A stretch of 64,000 nucleotides of DNA from Pyropia haitanensis (Eukaryota; Rhodophyta; Bangiophyceae; Bangiales; Bangiaceae): the NCBI GenBank assembly GCA_008729055.1, contig SDUX01000002.1, forward strand, positions 5,421,874-5,485,873. The letters run 5' to 3'. Both the position numbers and the translations under genes were made by a program. The notes beneath the pieces are model-generated. The model did not search any database, was not told where the DNA came from, and saw nothing but the letters and a program-made list of their open reading frames with translations. Position 1 is the stretch's first letter. The number at the start of each line of letters is the position of its first letter. This document shows positions 21,273 through 31,767 of the stretch, piece after piece.

Positions 21273-21639
21273 CTCGGCGGGGGAGGCCACGGTGGCCGCG
21301 CGGCGGCCGCGGCGGCGGCCGCGACGATCGACGCGCTCATCCGCGGCGGCCTGCTGCTGTCGGCCGGCAGCGACGCGGACGCCTACACATTTGCGCTGCC
21401 CGGGCAGGGGCGGGTGGTGTCGTGGCTCGCCGCCGGCCGCGCCGAGGTCCTCGCCGCCCTCCGCCGGGCACCGCACGGGGAGGTGGCGATGGCGGACCTC
21501 ACCGAGCGCTCCCTCCGCCGGTCGCCCTTGTCGGCCCTGTTTGTGGTGCGCGACCTGGTGGGGGCAGCCCGTGTGGAGGTGGTCGACGTGGGGGGGGGGG
21601 GGGGGGGGGAGGCGCCTCCGGCTGCCGCGGCAGGTGTGA
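20287..21639 (+). CDS. STK19: STK19-like winged-helix protein, frame interrupted at two poly-G tracts
   Basis: ATG at 20287 in GCCGCCATG context. Three segments in two frames together match STK19. Frame 1 (20287-21105) contains VAAAYLRAQFPAG, LCLRSQVLALL, VTAGLLRPV and LALVYRDDY. After the 12-G run at 21106-21117 the match moves to the frame starting at 21117 (DALIRGGLLLSAG, YTFALPGQGRVVSWLAAGR, EVLAALRRAPHGEV, LFVVRDLVGAARVEVV). After the 20-G run at 21590-21609 it returns to frame 1 and ends RRLRLPRQV-stop, like the family's C-terminal LLRLPE. The two shifts cancel. STK19 is a nuclear DNA-binding winged-helix protein of transcription-coupled repair, despite its kinase name. G-tract length errors in the assembly are the simplest explanation; true slippage or pseudogenisation are alternatives. 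About 450 aa. Confidence 0.72.
21590..21609. repeat. poly-G tract, 20 G, at the second STK19 frame change
   Basis: Run of 20 G directly following GTCGACGT. Homology shifts frame across it. The partner tract is the 12-G run at 21106-21117. Confidence 0.85.
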
Positions 21640-22124
21640 CGGCTGTGCGGGGAGGGGAGCGACGCCGCCTGCGCGCCTGCTCAGCCCTTTCTTTTCTGTT
21701 TGTTCCGTGTACAGTCCTCCTACATAGCCCCCGTCCCGCCCTTTTCTCTCGACCCGACCGGGCGGCCACCATCACCACTGCCACCGCCAGGGCCACTAGT
21801 GCCACCGCCGGCGCCACCGTCACAGGCGAGTCGGCGGGCGCGCCCAGCGGGGGACGCCCCGCTAAAGGGGGTGACGGAACAGACAGTCGAAAGCGCGTGG
21901 CGTGGTGGCCCGCTGCGGCGGCGGCGGCGGCTGCGACGGCGGCAGCAGCGGCGGCGGCGGTAGCGGTGGTGGCGGCGACAGCGGCAATGGCGGCGGCGGC
22001 GGCGACAGCGGCAGCGGCAGAGGCACGGGGGCACGTTCCAGCCAAAGCGCCTGTCGGCGGCGGCGGCGACGGCGGCGGCGGCGGCGGCTGCAGTGGCGCC
22101 GCGGGGTGGAGCCGCGACGGCGCG
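21640..22124. other. intergenic between convergent STK19 and POP4
   Basis: Contains a long imperfect GGC/GCA triplet-repeat stretch (about 21915-22095), which yields poly-Ala, poly-Gly or poly-Arg frames on both strands. No gene. Confidence 0.45.
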
Positions 22125-23163
22125 TCAAAACAGCACCACGTGCTTGCGTTTGAACTTGCGGACGCTCCGCTCCGACGCGCGGAAGCGCAGGCACGGCATG
22201 ACCAGCCGGACGCGCACGTCGGGCGCGCCCTCCCCCCCCCCCGCGTCGGGCACCGCCACCTCCACCACCGTCACGCCCTTGGCGAGCGCCAGCACCCGCC
22301 CGCCCGGCCGCCCCCCCCCCGGTGTTGTCACCACCCGCAGGAGCCCCTCCGTCTCTGCCACCACCACCCCCGTTACGCCGACGAGGCCCGGGTCGGCGGC
22401 GGCCGCGACGGTGACGGCCGCGCCGTGGAGGTCCAGCCGCGCCAGCCGCTCGCCCCACCGCTCGGTGGCGGACGGGTTGGGCCGCCCGCCAGGCTGGGGG
22501 GGGGGGCCCACCGCCGCCGCCGCGTAGGCCCGCCACAGGGCGGAGAGGGACGCGATGACGTCGGGGGGGAAGGGGGGAAGCGCCGCCTCGGCCGCCCGGA
22601 AGGCACGCCGGCGGGCCTGCTTGGAGAGGGGGGGGTGGGGGGGGTGGCGCCCGCCACGGGGACAGTGGGGGGGGTGCCGTCGGCGGCAGCGGTGGCGGCC
22701 GCGGCGGCGGTTGCGGCGGCAGCCGCTGGTGACACGCCCAGCACTGCCGCCGTTGCCGACACCGACGCCGCCACGGCCGCAGCGTGGCCGCCGCCGCCGT
22801 CGACGCCCGCCCCTGCAGCCGGCGGCGGCGGCGGCCCCCCCCCCCCCCCCCGCCCCCCACGGCGGCGGCGGCCGCCCTCCGCGCCCGCCGCCGCTGGCTC
22901 CGCGTCGCCGCGGCGGCCTCGCGCCCCCCCCGGGCGCGCTGGTCGGGCGCCGCCTCGGCGGCGGCGCCCCCCCCCCCCCAGGGGGGCGGGCGGCCAGGCT
23001 CAGCGCGCGCCCGTCGAGGCGCTCGACGAGGCGCTGGTGCATCGCGGGGGGGGTCGCCAGCGCCCGCGCCACCGCGCCCGCGGTGACGGTGTGGGGGGGG
23101 GGGGGTTCGCGACGCCCCCGAGGGGGGGGGGAGTGCCTCGTAGAGCGGCGTGCGGGTGTTCAT
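22125..23163 (-). CDS. POP4: RNase P/MRP subunit POP4 (Rpp29)
   Basis: The C-terminal half is a clear Rpp29 domain: SKQARRRAFRAAEAALPPFP, IASLSALWRAYA, LDLHGAAVTVAAAADPGLVG, VTGVVVAETEGLLRVVTTPG and the terminal LRFRASERSVRKFKRKHVVLF. Rpp29 is a nuclear/nucleolar protein subunit that helps RNase P mature tRNA 5' ends. The continuous frame starts at 23072 (MARALATPPAMHQRLVERLDGRAL). A better start is the ATG at 23163 (MNTRTPLYEALPPP, context CAACC-ATG), but it lies in another frame, separated by C-runs (plus-strand G-runs at 23091-23105 and 23122-23131). A poly-Gly/Arg linker between the N-terminal helix and the Sm-like core is also built of C-runs, and its frame is uncertain. So the ends are well supported and the middle is not. 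Confidence 0.8.
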
Positions 23164-23746
23164 GGTTGGTGGGGGGGGGGGGGGAACGCGGCCGCCAGTG
23201 AGGCGCGCGCTCGCCGGGGATGAAGGAGAAGAGGAGGAAAAGGATGTGGCTGGTGAGGGATGGGGAGCGTAGGAGAGGACGGGGACGCAGACAGTCGACA
23301 ACGGAGAGGGAGGGCGGGGTAGACGAGAACGGCGGAGTCGATGGCCGCGTCGCCGGTGCACTTCGGCGCGTCGGTCACACGGTGCGCTGATCATGGTTGG
23401 AATTGCCACTGGGAAGGTATTAGCATGGCGGATCAACAAGGACAGACAGGGGTGCTACATGCACAGGAAAGAAACAAGAACACACCGAGTGGTCTCAGCA
23501 CGAAGCGGATGGCCGTGCTCGAGGAAGCGCCACGGTCAGTGGATTGCAGGACAAAAACAGACGACCGTGCCGGTGATGTCTCAACAGGAATACACGCCGT
23601 TGTACTGCATATCCCCCCCCCAAAAAACATATGTGCACCACGCCACGCCTCAACCAGGTTCAACAACTGTACAGCCAACCGACGCCAAAAAGAAACGGGC
23701 GCCACGCACCGGCGCCACCCTACCGCCCCAACTCGACCCCACCTCT
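23164..23746. other. intergenic, upstream of POP4 and downstream of CSN1
   Basis: G-rich start (13-G run at about 23171-23183), then mixed composition. Holds the POP4 promoter and the CSN1 3' UTR. No coding signal. Confidence 0.35.
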
Positions 23747-25327
23747 TTAGTCCCCAAACGGGTCATCCACCGCCGAGTCCATCCGCGCCAGCTCGCCCAG
23801 CACCCCCGAGTCCATGGACGACAGAAAGCTGCGGCTCCCCCCCCCCGCCGGCCCGAGCTGCGACGCGAGGTTGTTCTCGTTGGCCGGCCAAACGGGCCCG
23901 GTCGGCGCCCAGCCCCCCCCCCCTCCCCCTCCACCCGGCTCCGCGGCGGGCGTCCCGTCCTGCCGACGGATAACCAGGTTGGCCTTGAGCATCACCACCC
24001 GCAGGGCGAGCGCCTCGGCTTCAGCCACCGCCTCGGCGCCGCGGGCGGCGGCGCGCGCCAGCGCCTCCGTTCGACCCTCGCGCCGATCCCGCACCAGCAC
24101 CCCGCGGTGCACGTCGATGCGTCCGTCAATGGTGCCGTCACTGATGAGGCCCGCCAGCTCCGCGGTCAGCGTCGGGACGTCTGCACAGCACAGCGCGGGG
24201 GCCATCCGGGACAGGCACACCGACGTGAAGGGCGACACGTAGGCCGACACGGCGCGTACGCGGATGCGGGCAATGAGGTCCGGCAGGTGGTGTCGGAGGT
24301 ACAGGTCCACCGAGGCCTCCTGCTCCACCGACGCGATTGCGGTCAGGCAGGCCGCGTAGCGAGCGGCGTGGAAGTCCGAGAGGGCGTCCCGCACGGCGGG
24401 CGCCAGCTCCAGGTAGTTGCCAAACGAGGGCGACGCGAGCACCCGGCTGGCCATCTCCTCCCGGTCAAAGCTAGCCAGCGCGCAGAGGCCGCCGTAAATG
24501 GCCACATCCTCCAGAGCGAGCGCGTCAGAGAGGGAAGCGGCCAACACACACGCCGACGCGTCGTCCGTAGCGGTAAACGGCGCCGACGTAAACTGGATGG
24601 CCGCCTGCCGGAATTTTCCCGCCGCCAGCAGCGCAAGCCCCGAGCAGCACCGCAGTTTGGGGCCCGCCGCCGTCACCGCCGCGTCCGTGTCGGCGGCCAT
24701 GGAGGTCCCCGCCGCCCCACCGGCGCTTCCACCCATCCCGCCAACGCCGCCACCAATGACGCCGCCGCCAGCGCCGCTCGCAGAAGCCACCCCGCCATGA
24801 CTGTCGGGAGTGGCATCCGCCATTGCCACATAGTTCTCGACGTAGATGTGTCGGTTAAGGTCCAGGGACACCACCGCCACGCGCAGGCACATGTGGATGA
24901 CGTGACGCCCAATCGACACGTAGTCACGAGAGTGTATGTAGTCCTGCAGCGCCAAATCTAGCTGACCCCGCTCATAGTGGTGTGCAGCAATGTCGTTGTA
25001 GGCCATCCGGATGGACTCCTTGATCTGCTCCGCCTTGTACCGCGAGAGGTCCGCGGTGAGGCGGGAGAGCTCGTTGACGGCCGCTGCGTCCACCGCTGTC
25101 GCCCATTCCTCGTCTACCTCCTCGCCCGCCTCAGCGCATAGTTCACGGTACGTGTCGACGTCCCGCCCAATCCGTGCGGCCGCGAGAGCTCGTCGAAGCG
25201 CCTCAGGGGCAAGAGCCGGCGCGACCTCCGCCAGGAAACGAAGACGCTTGATCTTCCCATAGCCGGTATACTTGGCCGCGAACGCCTCCACGTCCATATC
25301 CAGCGGAGCACGCCCTCCATCACTCAT
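23747..25327 (-). CDS. CSN1: COP9 signalosome subunit 1 (CSN1/GPS1)
   Basis: 526 aa from the ATG at 25327 (MSDGGRAPLDMDVEAF). CSN1 is the PCI-domain scaffold subunit of the COP9 signalosome, which removes Nedd8 from cullins. Matching blocks include YTGYGKIKRLRFLAEVAPAL near the start and helical TPR-like repeats (IKESIRMAYNDIAAHHYERG, LALQDYIHSRDY, HVIHMCLRVAVVSLDL). A PCI domain follows at about residues 240-400 (FDREEMASRVLASPSFGNYL, LDYL-type DLYLRHHLPDLIARIRVRAV, YVSPFTSVCLSRMA). The tail has the typical NLVIRRQDG segment. A Gly-rich insertion near residue 175 and a poly-Gly run near residue 455 are local expansions. The frame is open upstream, but family alignment begins right after this Met. 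Length is close to the usual 440-530 aa. Confidence 0.92.
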   Translation of the reverse strand: MSDGGRAPLDMDVEAFAAKYTGYGKIKRLRFLAEVAPALAPEALRRALAAARIGRDVDTYRELCAEAGEEVDEEWATAVDAAAVNELSRLTADLSRYKAEQIKESIRMAYNDIAAHHYERGQLDLALQDYIHSRDYVSIGRHVIHMCLRVAVVSLDLNRHIYVENYVAMADATPDSHGGVASASGAGGGVIGGGVGGMGGSAGGAAGTSMAADTDAAVTAAGPKLRCCSGLALLAAGKFRQAAIQFTSAPFTATDDASACVLAASLSDALALEDVAIYGGLCALASFDREEMASRVLASPSFGNYLELAPAVRDALSDFHAARYAACLTAIASVEQEASVDLYLRHHLPDLIARIRVRAVSAYVSPFTSVCLSRMAPALCCADVPTLTAELAGLISDGTIDGRIDVHRGVLVRDRREGRTEALARAAARGAEAVAEAEALALRVVMLKANLVIRRQDGTPAAEPGGGGGGGGWAPTGPVWPANENNLASQLGPAGGGSRSFLSSMDSGVLGELARMDSAVDDPFGD

Positions 25328-25835
25328 CGTGCCGTGCGTACCAGGGCCAGCGGGGGGAACGGCGCTCCCATGCAGGAACTGCCAGCACAAAGCGAGCCAA
25401 CTGCGGAGCGCGCAGATGGGGGAAGAGCGGAACAAACGACAGCACCCACAGGGTGTGATGACCGCTGACAACTGTTGCTCGAGTCGGTGCTGGATGCCCG
25501 CTCCACCAGAACACAACCAGACAAACGAACAGGGTCGGATGGGGACGTGGCGGACGCGAGAGAAAGAGCACAGTGGTCTTCTCAACGAGTCGCAGACAAA
25601 TTCGTTGGCCACCGCGCATTGGACCAAGAATTGTGAGGATAAGTGCATGTGACCAGCCGTCTTGAATCGCCGCGCGGGGTGACAGCCGTCAGCAACCGAT
25701 GAGCAAGGGACATGGCTGTGTGGCTTTTCTGACCCATGCTCTGCCCTTCAACCCGTCTTCTCGGGCGGCAGCTTGCTTTGACCACCGCGGTGCTGCCCGT
25801 GTTTGTAGCGTCCTCTTCCTCACGCTGCAGACGCA
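25328..25835. promoter_or_regulatory. shared upstream region of divergent CSN1 and COG8
   Basis: 508 bp between two divergent start codons, so a likely bidirectional promoter region. Composition is mixed. No TATA box or known motif can be assigned. Confidence 0.4.
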
Positions 25836-28225
25836 ATGGCCACCGAGGACGCAACCTTGACGTCCCAGCCGCCTCCCGTCGGTGCCGACCGAGATGACTT
25901 CGCGGGCGACCCCCCGGAGGCAGACCTGGCCGACCACGTGGATGATGACGCCGTCTTGGCGCGCGTGCAGCTGAGGGAGCTCGTGTTGGACACGGTCTGT
26001 CCCCCAAAGGAGGAATCCTCGGGGAAGCGCTCGTTCAGCCGGCCACGCACGCTGCGACCCGCGGCTGGGGCGGTGTCGCCGCCCAGGACGCTGCTGTCAG
26101 ACGGGCAACGCAAGGAAGAGGCCGCCGCCGCGCGGGCGGCCGAGCAAGCGGCCGCGGCGCGAGCCGAACTGGAGCAGTGGCCCGTCCCGGCCATGGAGGC
26201 CTACCTCGAGCAGCTGTGCTCCTACTCGGTGGCCCGCCTCGTGGAGGAGCCCGACCGGCAGGCGGCAGCCGCCGCGCGCACGGCGGCGGCGCTAGAGGAG
26301 GCGGCGGTCACCAATTATCGGGCGCTCATTGGCGCCTTTGCTTGCGCAGGCGCGGTGCGGGAGGGCGTGTCGGCAGTGCACGAGCGGCTGGACTCGCTTG
26401 TCGCCGCTCTGCCCGTGCTCGTGTCGTCCGCCCGCGCGTTTGCATCGGCCGCGGATGAGGCGGACCGGCAACGCCGGGCCTGCCGCGAGGCGATGGGCCA
26501 CCTTGACCGGGTGATGGACGTGCTGGAGATCCCCCGCTTGTTCCTCACCCTCATCCAGGCGCAGTTGTACGACGAGGCGCTCGAGCTGTATGCGTATGTG
26601 GAGAAGATCACCGCTCGAGCGCGGCGAACGGTGCGATCCGGCCGGCCGCCGGCGGTGGCTGACGGCGGTGGCAGCGGCGCCGACGCGTGGGTGGGGCTGC
26701 TGGAGCATGTGCGCGGGGAGTGCCAGGTGCTGGGTGCCCGCCTTGCCGCTGAGCAGCTGAGTGTCCTCCGCGGGCCCGTTTCGTTGCCCACCAGCCTGCG
26801 CGCGGTCGGCTTCCTCCGCCGCCTCGGCGACAGCGCCGCCCTCAACGCACCTGCGCGCGGTGGTGCCGGCGGCGCCGGCGCCGTTGGCGGCAGCGACGGC
26901 TTGGCGCGGGAGACGTGGCTCCGGCTGCTCTTTCTCGCCGCCCGCGGCGCGTGCATGTCATCGGCACTGGACGCAGCGAGCGCGGGGAGCGGTGACGCCG
27001 CGTCCGCCACTGCCGTGGTGCGCGTGTGCGACCAGGCCCGAGCGAGCTTGTTTGAGGCGGTCACCCACTACCGGGCGGTGTTTGCAGACGACGAGGAGGT
27101 GCCCGGGGATGCTGACAAGAAGCAGGTTCCCGCCGGCCCGCCTTTAGCTGATGCCATTGACGACGGCGACGACCTACCGGCTGACGCGTATGACTTTGTC
27201 GCGGGCGAAGCGGAGGCGGACCTGGCCGCCGACGACGCGGCGGGTGCGGACGTCTTTGGCGCGCGGGTGCGGAGCCGGGCGGTGCTGAGCGACTGGGTGG
27301 CCGGTGCGGTGACGGACCTGCTGGCGCGGGTGGAGGCGGGCCTGTCGACCGTGTCGGATGGGGCGGCGGTTGCCGCGGCGGCGGAGCCGGCCATGGCGTG
27401 CGGCCAGTCGCTCGGCCGCGTCGGCGCGGACGTGCGGCCCGCGCTGGCGCCGCTGCTCACGTCTGCGATTGGCCGCGTCTTTCTCCACCGGCTGGACGAC
27501 ACGCTACGACGGCTGGACATTATGCTCGACGGCTACCACTGGGTGCCCGTTGGCGGCAGCACGCCGGCGCCGGTGGCGTCGGCGATAACGCCCACCGCGG
27601 GGGGCACCGCGAATGGCGACACGGCTTTGGCCGCCGCCGACACGGGCGGGGGCACCGCCAATGGCGACGCGGCCGCCGCGCGGGCTGGCGCTCCCGACGC
27701 GGCGTCCCCCCCCCCCTTGCCAGACGGCGGCGACCACGACCAACCGCCCACGTCGGTGCTGTGGTCCCCCCCCCTGGCGGTCTACACCAACGGCCTCCTC
27801 TGCGCGCTCAACGAGGTGCGGCAGCTGCCCGCCGCGGCGCTCGCCGACGGCATTGCCGACGCGCTCGCCGACGCGCTCCGCCGCGGCGGTGACGCGCTCG
27901 CCGCCTCGGCGGGTGCCGCGGGCGTCTGGCTCTCCTCCCCCGACGAGCGGCGCTACTGGGCGGCGGGCGCCGCCGCGCTCGCCGACGTGGTCACCCCGCA
28001 TGTGGCCGCCGCGGCGGGCCGGATTGTCGGCCGGCCGCGGCTGCTCGACGTGCCGGCACTCCGCGCCGCCCTCCGCGCCACGTTTGATCGTGTCCTCGTC
28101 TGCCGGCCGGCGCCGCCGCCGCCGTCGCCGCCGGCACCCACACCGCGGTCGCCACCGCGGTCGCTGCCGCCGCGGGGGGGGGCCCCCGCCCGCGGCTCCC
28201 CGCCCGCCACGGCCAATGGCGGTGC

Positions 28226-28256
<31 letters not shown>

Positions 28257-28343
28257 CGCGGCGGCGGCAGGGACCGGTCGCCAGGCGGATCCTCCCCGGG
28301 GGGGGGCCCCGCGCGCGGGGACGGCCCGCCGGCGACGGCGTGA
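25836..28343 (+). CDS. COG8: conserved oligomeric Golgi complex subunit 8 (COG8/Dor1)
   Basis: 835 aa, ATG at 25836. COG8 is a lobe-B subunit of the COG tether, acting in retrograde vesicle traffic within the Golgi. Family blocks occur in order: YLEQLCSYSVARLVEEPDRQ, ALEEAAVTNYRALIGAF, IPRLFLTLIQAQLYDEALEL, YAYVEKI, VSLPTSLRAVGFLRRLG, ARETWLRLLFLAARG, CDQARASLFEAVTHYRAVFA, LSDWVAGAVTDLLARVEAGL and AMACGQSLGRVGADVRPALA. Residues about 130-165 are predicted coiled coil. The last 80 residues are Pro/Gly/Ala/Arg low complexity without homology. It is longer than the human protein (about 612 aa) because of linker expansions. No intron is needed. Confidence 0.93.
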
Positions 28344-28928
28344 TGTACGCCCGTGCATGGCTGGCCCGCCCGGCCGCCCCGCTCCTCTCGCCAGGAAGTG
28401 TGGGGCAAGAAGCACCACAACAAAAGGCCTATTTTTTTTTTTTTTTCTTTTCAATCCCCACGTCTTGCCGCCACGCGCAGGCAGCTGGGCTCCGCGTGCG
28501 GTAGCCACGCCCGCAGTGGAATGGACAGTACCCACGTCCACGCTGTCGGCAGCCGCTGGCCCTGTCTCGGTGGTGGTCCGGCTCGTCGCGCGGCGGCCGC
28601 CGCCCCCAGCAGTCTCGAGGACGTGCGCATGGGAAAGGGAGGCGCGGCACCCGCGCAGCACTGCGGCGGGATCAGCGGGGTGGGGGGCCCCGAGATTGGC
28701 CCGCGGGTGGTGGACGAGGCGGACGCGATCGTGGCGGGGGGAGCTCTCGGTGCCTCCACTGCACTCGCCTGCCGGTCGCAGTGGTGTCCGCCCCCCCCCC
28801 CCCCCCACTCCCCCCCCTTCCCCCAGCTCAGCGCCCGGCCTTATCCCCACTATCCCCTTCTTCATCCCGCCACCCCCCCCAGCCCCCTTTTTTCCTGGTT
28901 TTTTTCTCTTTTTTTTTTTGGAGCTGCC
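28344..28928. other. intergenic, T- and C-run rich 5' flank
   Basis: Contains a T14-type run (about 28433-28446), a C-run (about 28792-28806) and a T-rich stretch directly before the next start (28903-28919). The last is a pyrimidine-rich leader or possibly a 5' UTR intron acceptor region. No gene. Confidence 0.4.
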
Positions 28929-29155
28929 ATGGACGCCCCCGCCCTCACCGCCTTTGTCGCCCCCGGCGGCTTCCCCCCTCCCGGCCGCGGCCGCCCCCCG
29001 CCGCGGCGGCCTGCGCTGACCGGGCGGCCGCGGCGGGTGGCGTGCCACCCTCCCGCCACGCCCAGGAGGTGGGCCGCCACCCCGACCGCGTCGACGCCGC
29101 CGCCCCCCCCGGCCGCCCCGCCGCCGGACGCGGCGGCGGCAGCGGCGGCGGACGG

Positions 29156-29187
<32 letters not shown>

Positions 29188-30245
29188 ACGCGGCGGCGGT
29201 GGCGGCAGCGGCGGCGGCCAACGGGACGGCGGCGGCGACAGCGTCGGCCGCAGCGTCGGCGGCGACCGCCGGCGCCGCTGCCGCCCTCCCCCCCCTGCCC
29301 GGCTGGCTCCCACCCGAGGCCGCCGACATCACCACCGACCCGTACGCGGTGGCGATGCTGCGCTCCCAGCTGACGCGCGTGGCCGTGACCCCCCCCGGCG
29401 CGGCCGCCCCCATCGCGACCGCCCACGCGGTCGTTGACGGCCCCGCCGCGGCGGACCCCGCCGCGCCCATCGTCGTCCTTCTCCACGGCTTTGACTCGTC
29501 GTGCCTCGAGTTCCGGCGGCTGCTGCCGGCGCTCGCCGGCACGCCCGGCGTCGGCCAAGCCGCCGCGGTGTGCATCCTCGGGTGGGGCTTTACGGACAAG
29601 CCCGCCGGCGGGGACTACTCGCCGGCGGGGAAGGCCGCGCACGTGGCGGCGTACGTGGAGCAGGCGCTGCCGGCGGGCCGCCCCGTCGTGCTCCTCGGCG
29701 CCAGCATTGGCGGCGCGCTGGCGGTGGAGGTGGCGCTGGGCGCCACCACCGCCGCCGCGTCGCGGCTAGCCGGCGTCGTCCTCCTCGACGCGCAGGTGTT
29801 TGTGGAAAAGGCGGCGAGCCCGCCGGTCGTGCGGGCGGTGCCCGCCCTCGCCGCCGCCGGCGCCGAGGTCCTCCGCGCCCGGTGGCTCCGCCGCGCGGCG
29901 GGGCGGCTCAGCTACGCCGACGCCCCCAGCTGGGCGACGGAGGAGGCCATGCGCGTCGGCCGGCTGCACACGCTGACGGCCGGCTGGCGCGCCGCGGCGG
30001 TCGCGTTCATTGTCGGCGCGGGCTTTGCCGTCCGCGAGCGGCTGGGGGAGGTGCGCCTGCCGGCGCTGGTCGTGTGGGGCGAGGCGGACCGGATTGTGGA
30101 GGTGGCCGCCGCGGAGCGGCTGCGGCGGGCGCTCCCGCAATGTGCGGGGGTGGTGGTCGTGCCGGACGCGGGGCACTGCCCGCACATTGAGCAGGCGCCG
30201 GCGGTGGCGGCGGCGGTCGGCGAGTTTTTGGCCAGCCTCGGCTGA
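28929..30245 (+). CDS. alpha/beta hydrolase, probably plastid-targeted
   Basis: 438 aa from the ATG at 28929 (CTGCC-ATGG). The first 120 residues are Ala/Pro/Arg-rich and resemble a transit peptide plus linker. The catalytic domain has the oxyanion-loop motif VVLLHGFDSSCLEFRRLLP and the nucleophile elbow GASIGG (S259). The acid is in VVWGEADRIV (D387) and the catalytic His in DAGHCPHIEQ (H416). The triad is complete. The order and spacing match the AB hydrolase-1 fold, including plastid hydrolases of plants and algae; the substrate cannot be read from sequence. GWGFTDKP after the first strand is a common feature of pheophytinase/haloalkane dehalogenase-like members, which is only suggestive. 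The frame is open further upstream but without homology. Confidence 0.85.
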
Positions 30246-30665
30246 CGCGCCGGCCGGCACAGGTAGCGTGTGGGCAGGCAGCGTAGAGCGCCGCGCGTGT
30301 CTGTGGGGGAAGCGCCGGGCCGCCGCGTGGGCGCCCCGTCCCGCCTCCCCCGCCTGTCGATGCCCAAACTTCTACCTCTGTCTTGGCGTCGTCCCTCCCG
30401 CTCTTTCCCCCCCCCCCCACCGAACCCAGACAGCAACGGGCGGGCGCTCCCCGGGGCCCCCCCTCACATGGCCCGCACCCCCATCCTCCTCATCGCCGCC
30501 CCTCTCCGTTCGCGCACCGGGCGCTGCCACCACCGCCTGCCGGGGGGGCGGGCGTCGTGGGACGCGTCGTGGTCGTGCGCCGCGGCCGGGCGGCCCCGCC
30601 CTCCCCTTGGCGCTGCGGCAGCTGTCCACACTGCACGGCCGCCACCCGCTGCTGCGCACCGCCGT

Positions 30666-30726
<61 letters not shown>

Positions 30727-31767
30727 CACCTGCCCACGCTGCACCGTGCGCCCAAGGATGTCGCCACACCTGGTGGCATCTCCACACAGTGACAATAAAG
30801 GAAAGAAAAGTAGACAACCTCACACGTCCCCTGCTCAAGCCTTCCTCCTCCTCTTCCCTGGATCGACATGCGCCCTCGCCCGCCCCCCCCGCCCCCCCCC
30901 ACCCACCCACAATGACCACACCCAGACGACCCCCACCCAAAAGTCCTCCACAAGGCTCAGGGCCACCAGGGGCGGCGGCCAGAGCGGAGCGCTCAGTCGC
31001 GTTGGTTGCCGCCATCCCCCCAACCGGTACGCGGCAGCAGGCGGGGACGGCCGCGGCGCGGCTGGTGGGGAGCCACAATGCCAGCCGCCCCTGGCCAGTG
31101 AAAGCAACCTCGTGGGTGTCCGCGTCCTTGCCAGCAGCAACCCCGCCCCCCTCTGGTGGAAGGCGTCCAGGGAACGAGGGCGCCCACCGCCGCCGCCCCC
31201 GCTGCTGCGTCCACCACTGGCGCCGCCGCCGGTGTCGCTGCCACCGTCGCTGCGGCTATCTGTCCACTGGCGCTCCTGCCGGCTTCAGTGAGGCGAGCGG
31301 GCGACATCTGCCTGTGCAGGGCAAGGTGCCGGCACGGCCCGCCCAAAAAGCCTCACAACTAGCGAGCCACAGCGGCCGCCCACACACCACCACCATGCTC
31401 GCCGTGGCGGTCACCACGCTGGCCACAGACGCACCGCGAAGCGCCATGGCGACGACGGTGAAGACGACGGTGGCAGCGGCGGTGCCGCCCCTGCCCCCTC
31501 GACTTGTCGCCGCTGGCGCCACCGTCGAGCGGCCGGCGCCTGGCCGGTCCTGCGGTCACCACCGCTTCCGTCACCGCGTCATAGGCGCAGGGGTGCACTA
31601 TAGCAGCATACCCGTCTGGTCCCACACCCGAGAAGAGTACAGGAGCATGGACCCAAGGAGGCCAGCGGCGGCGGCGCCAGCCACCTCCACGGCAGCCGCG
31701 CCGTGTGCGCGAGGGCCGTCAGCGACCGACGCCGGCGTACCTGCGGACACGCGCACGCCACACGCGC
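30246..31767. other. intergenic between convergent genes, with GGC repeat
   Basis: No gene found. Includes a pure GGC repeat (30667-30726) and GC-rich sequence with uniform, repetitive open frames on both strands. A possible polyadenylation-type AATAAA occurs at 30793-30798 (TGACAATAAAGG), positioned for the hydrolase gene. Confidence 0.4.
30667..30726. repeat. (GGC)20 microsatellite
   Basis: About 20 uninterrupted GGC units in non-coding DNA. Confidence 0.9.
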
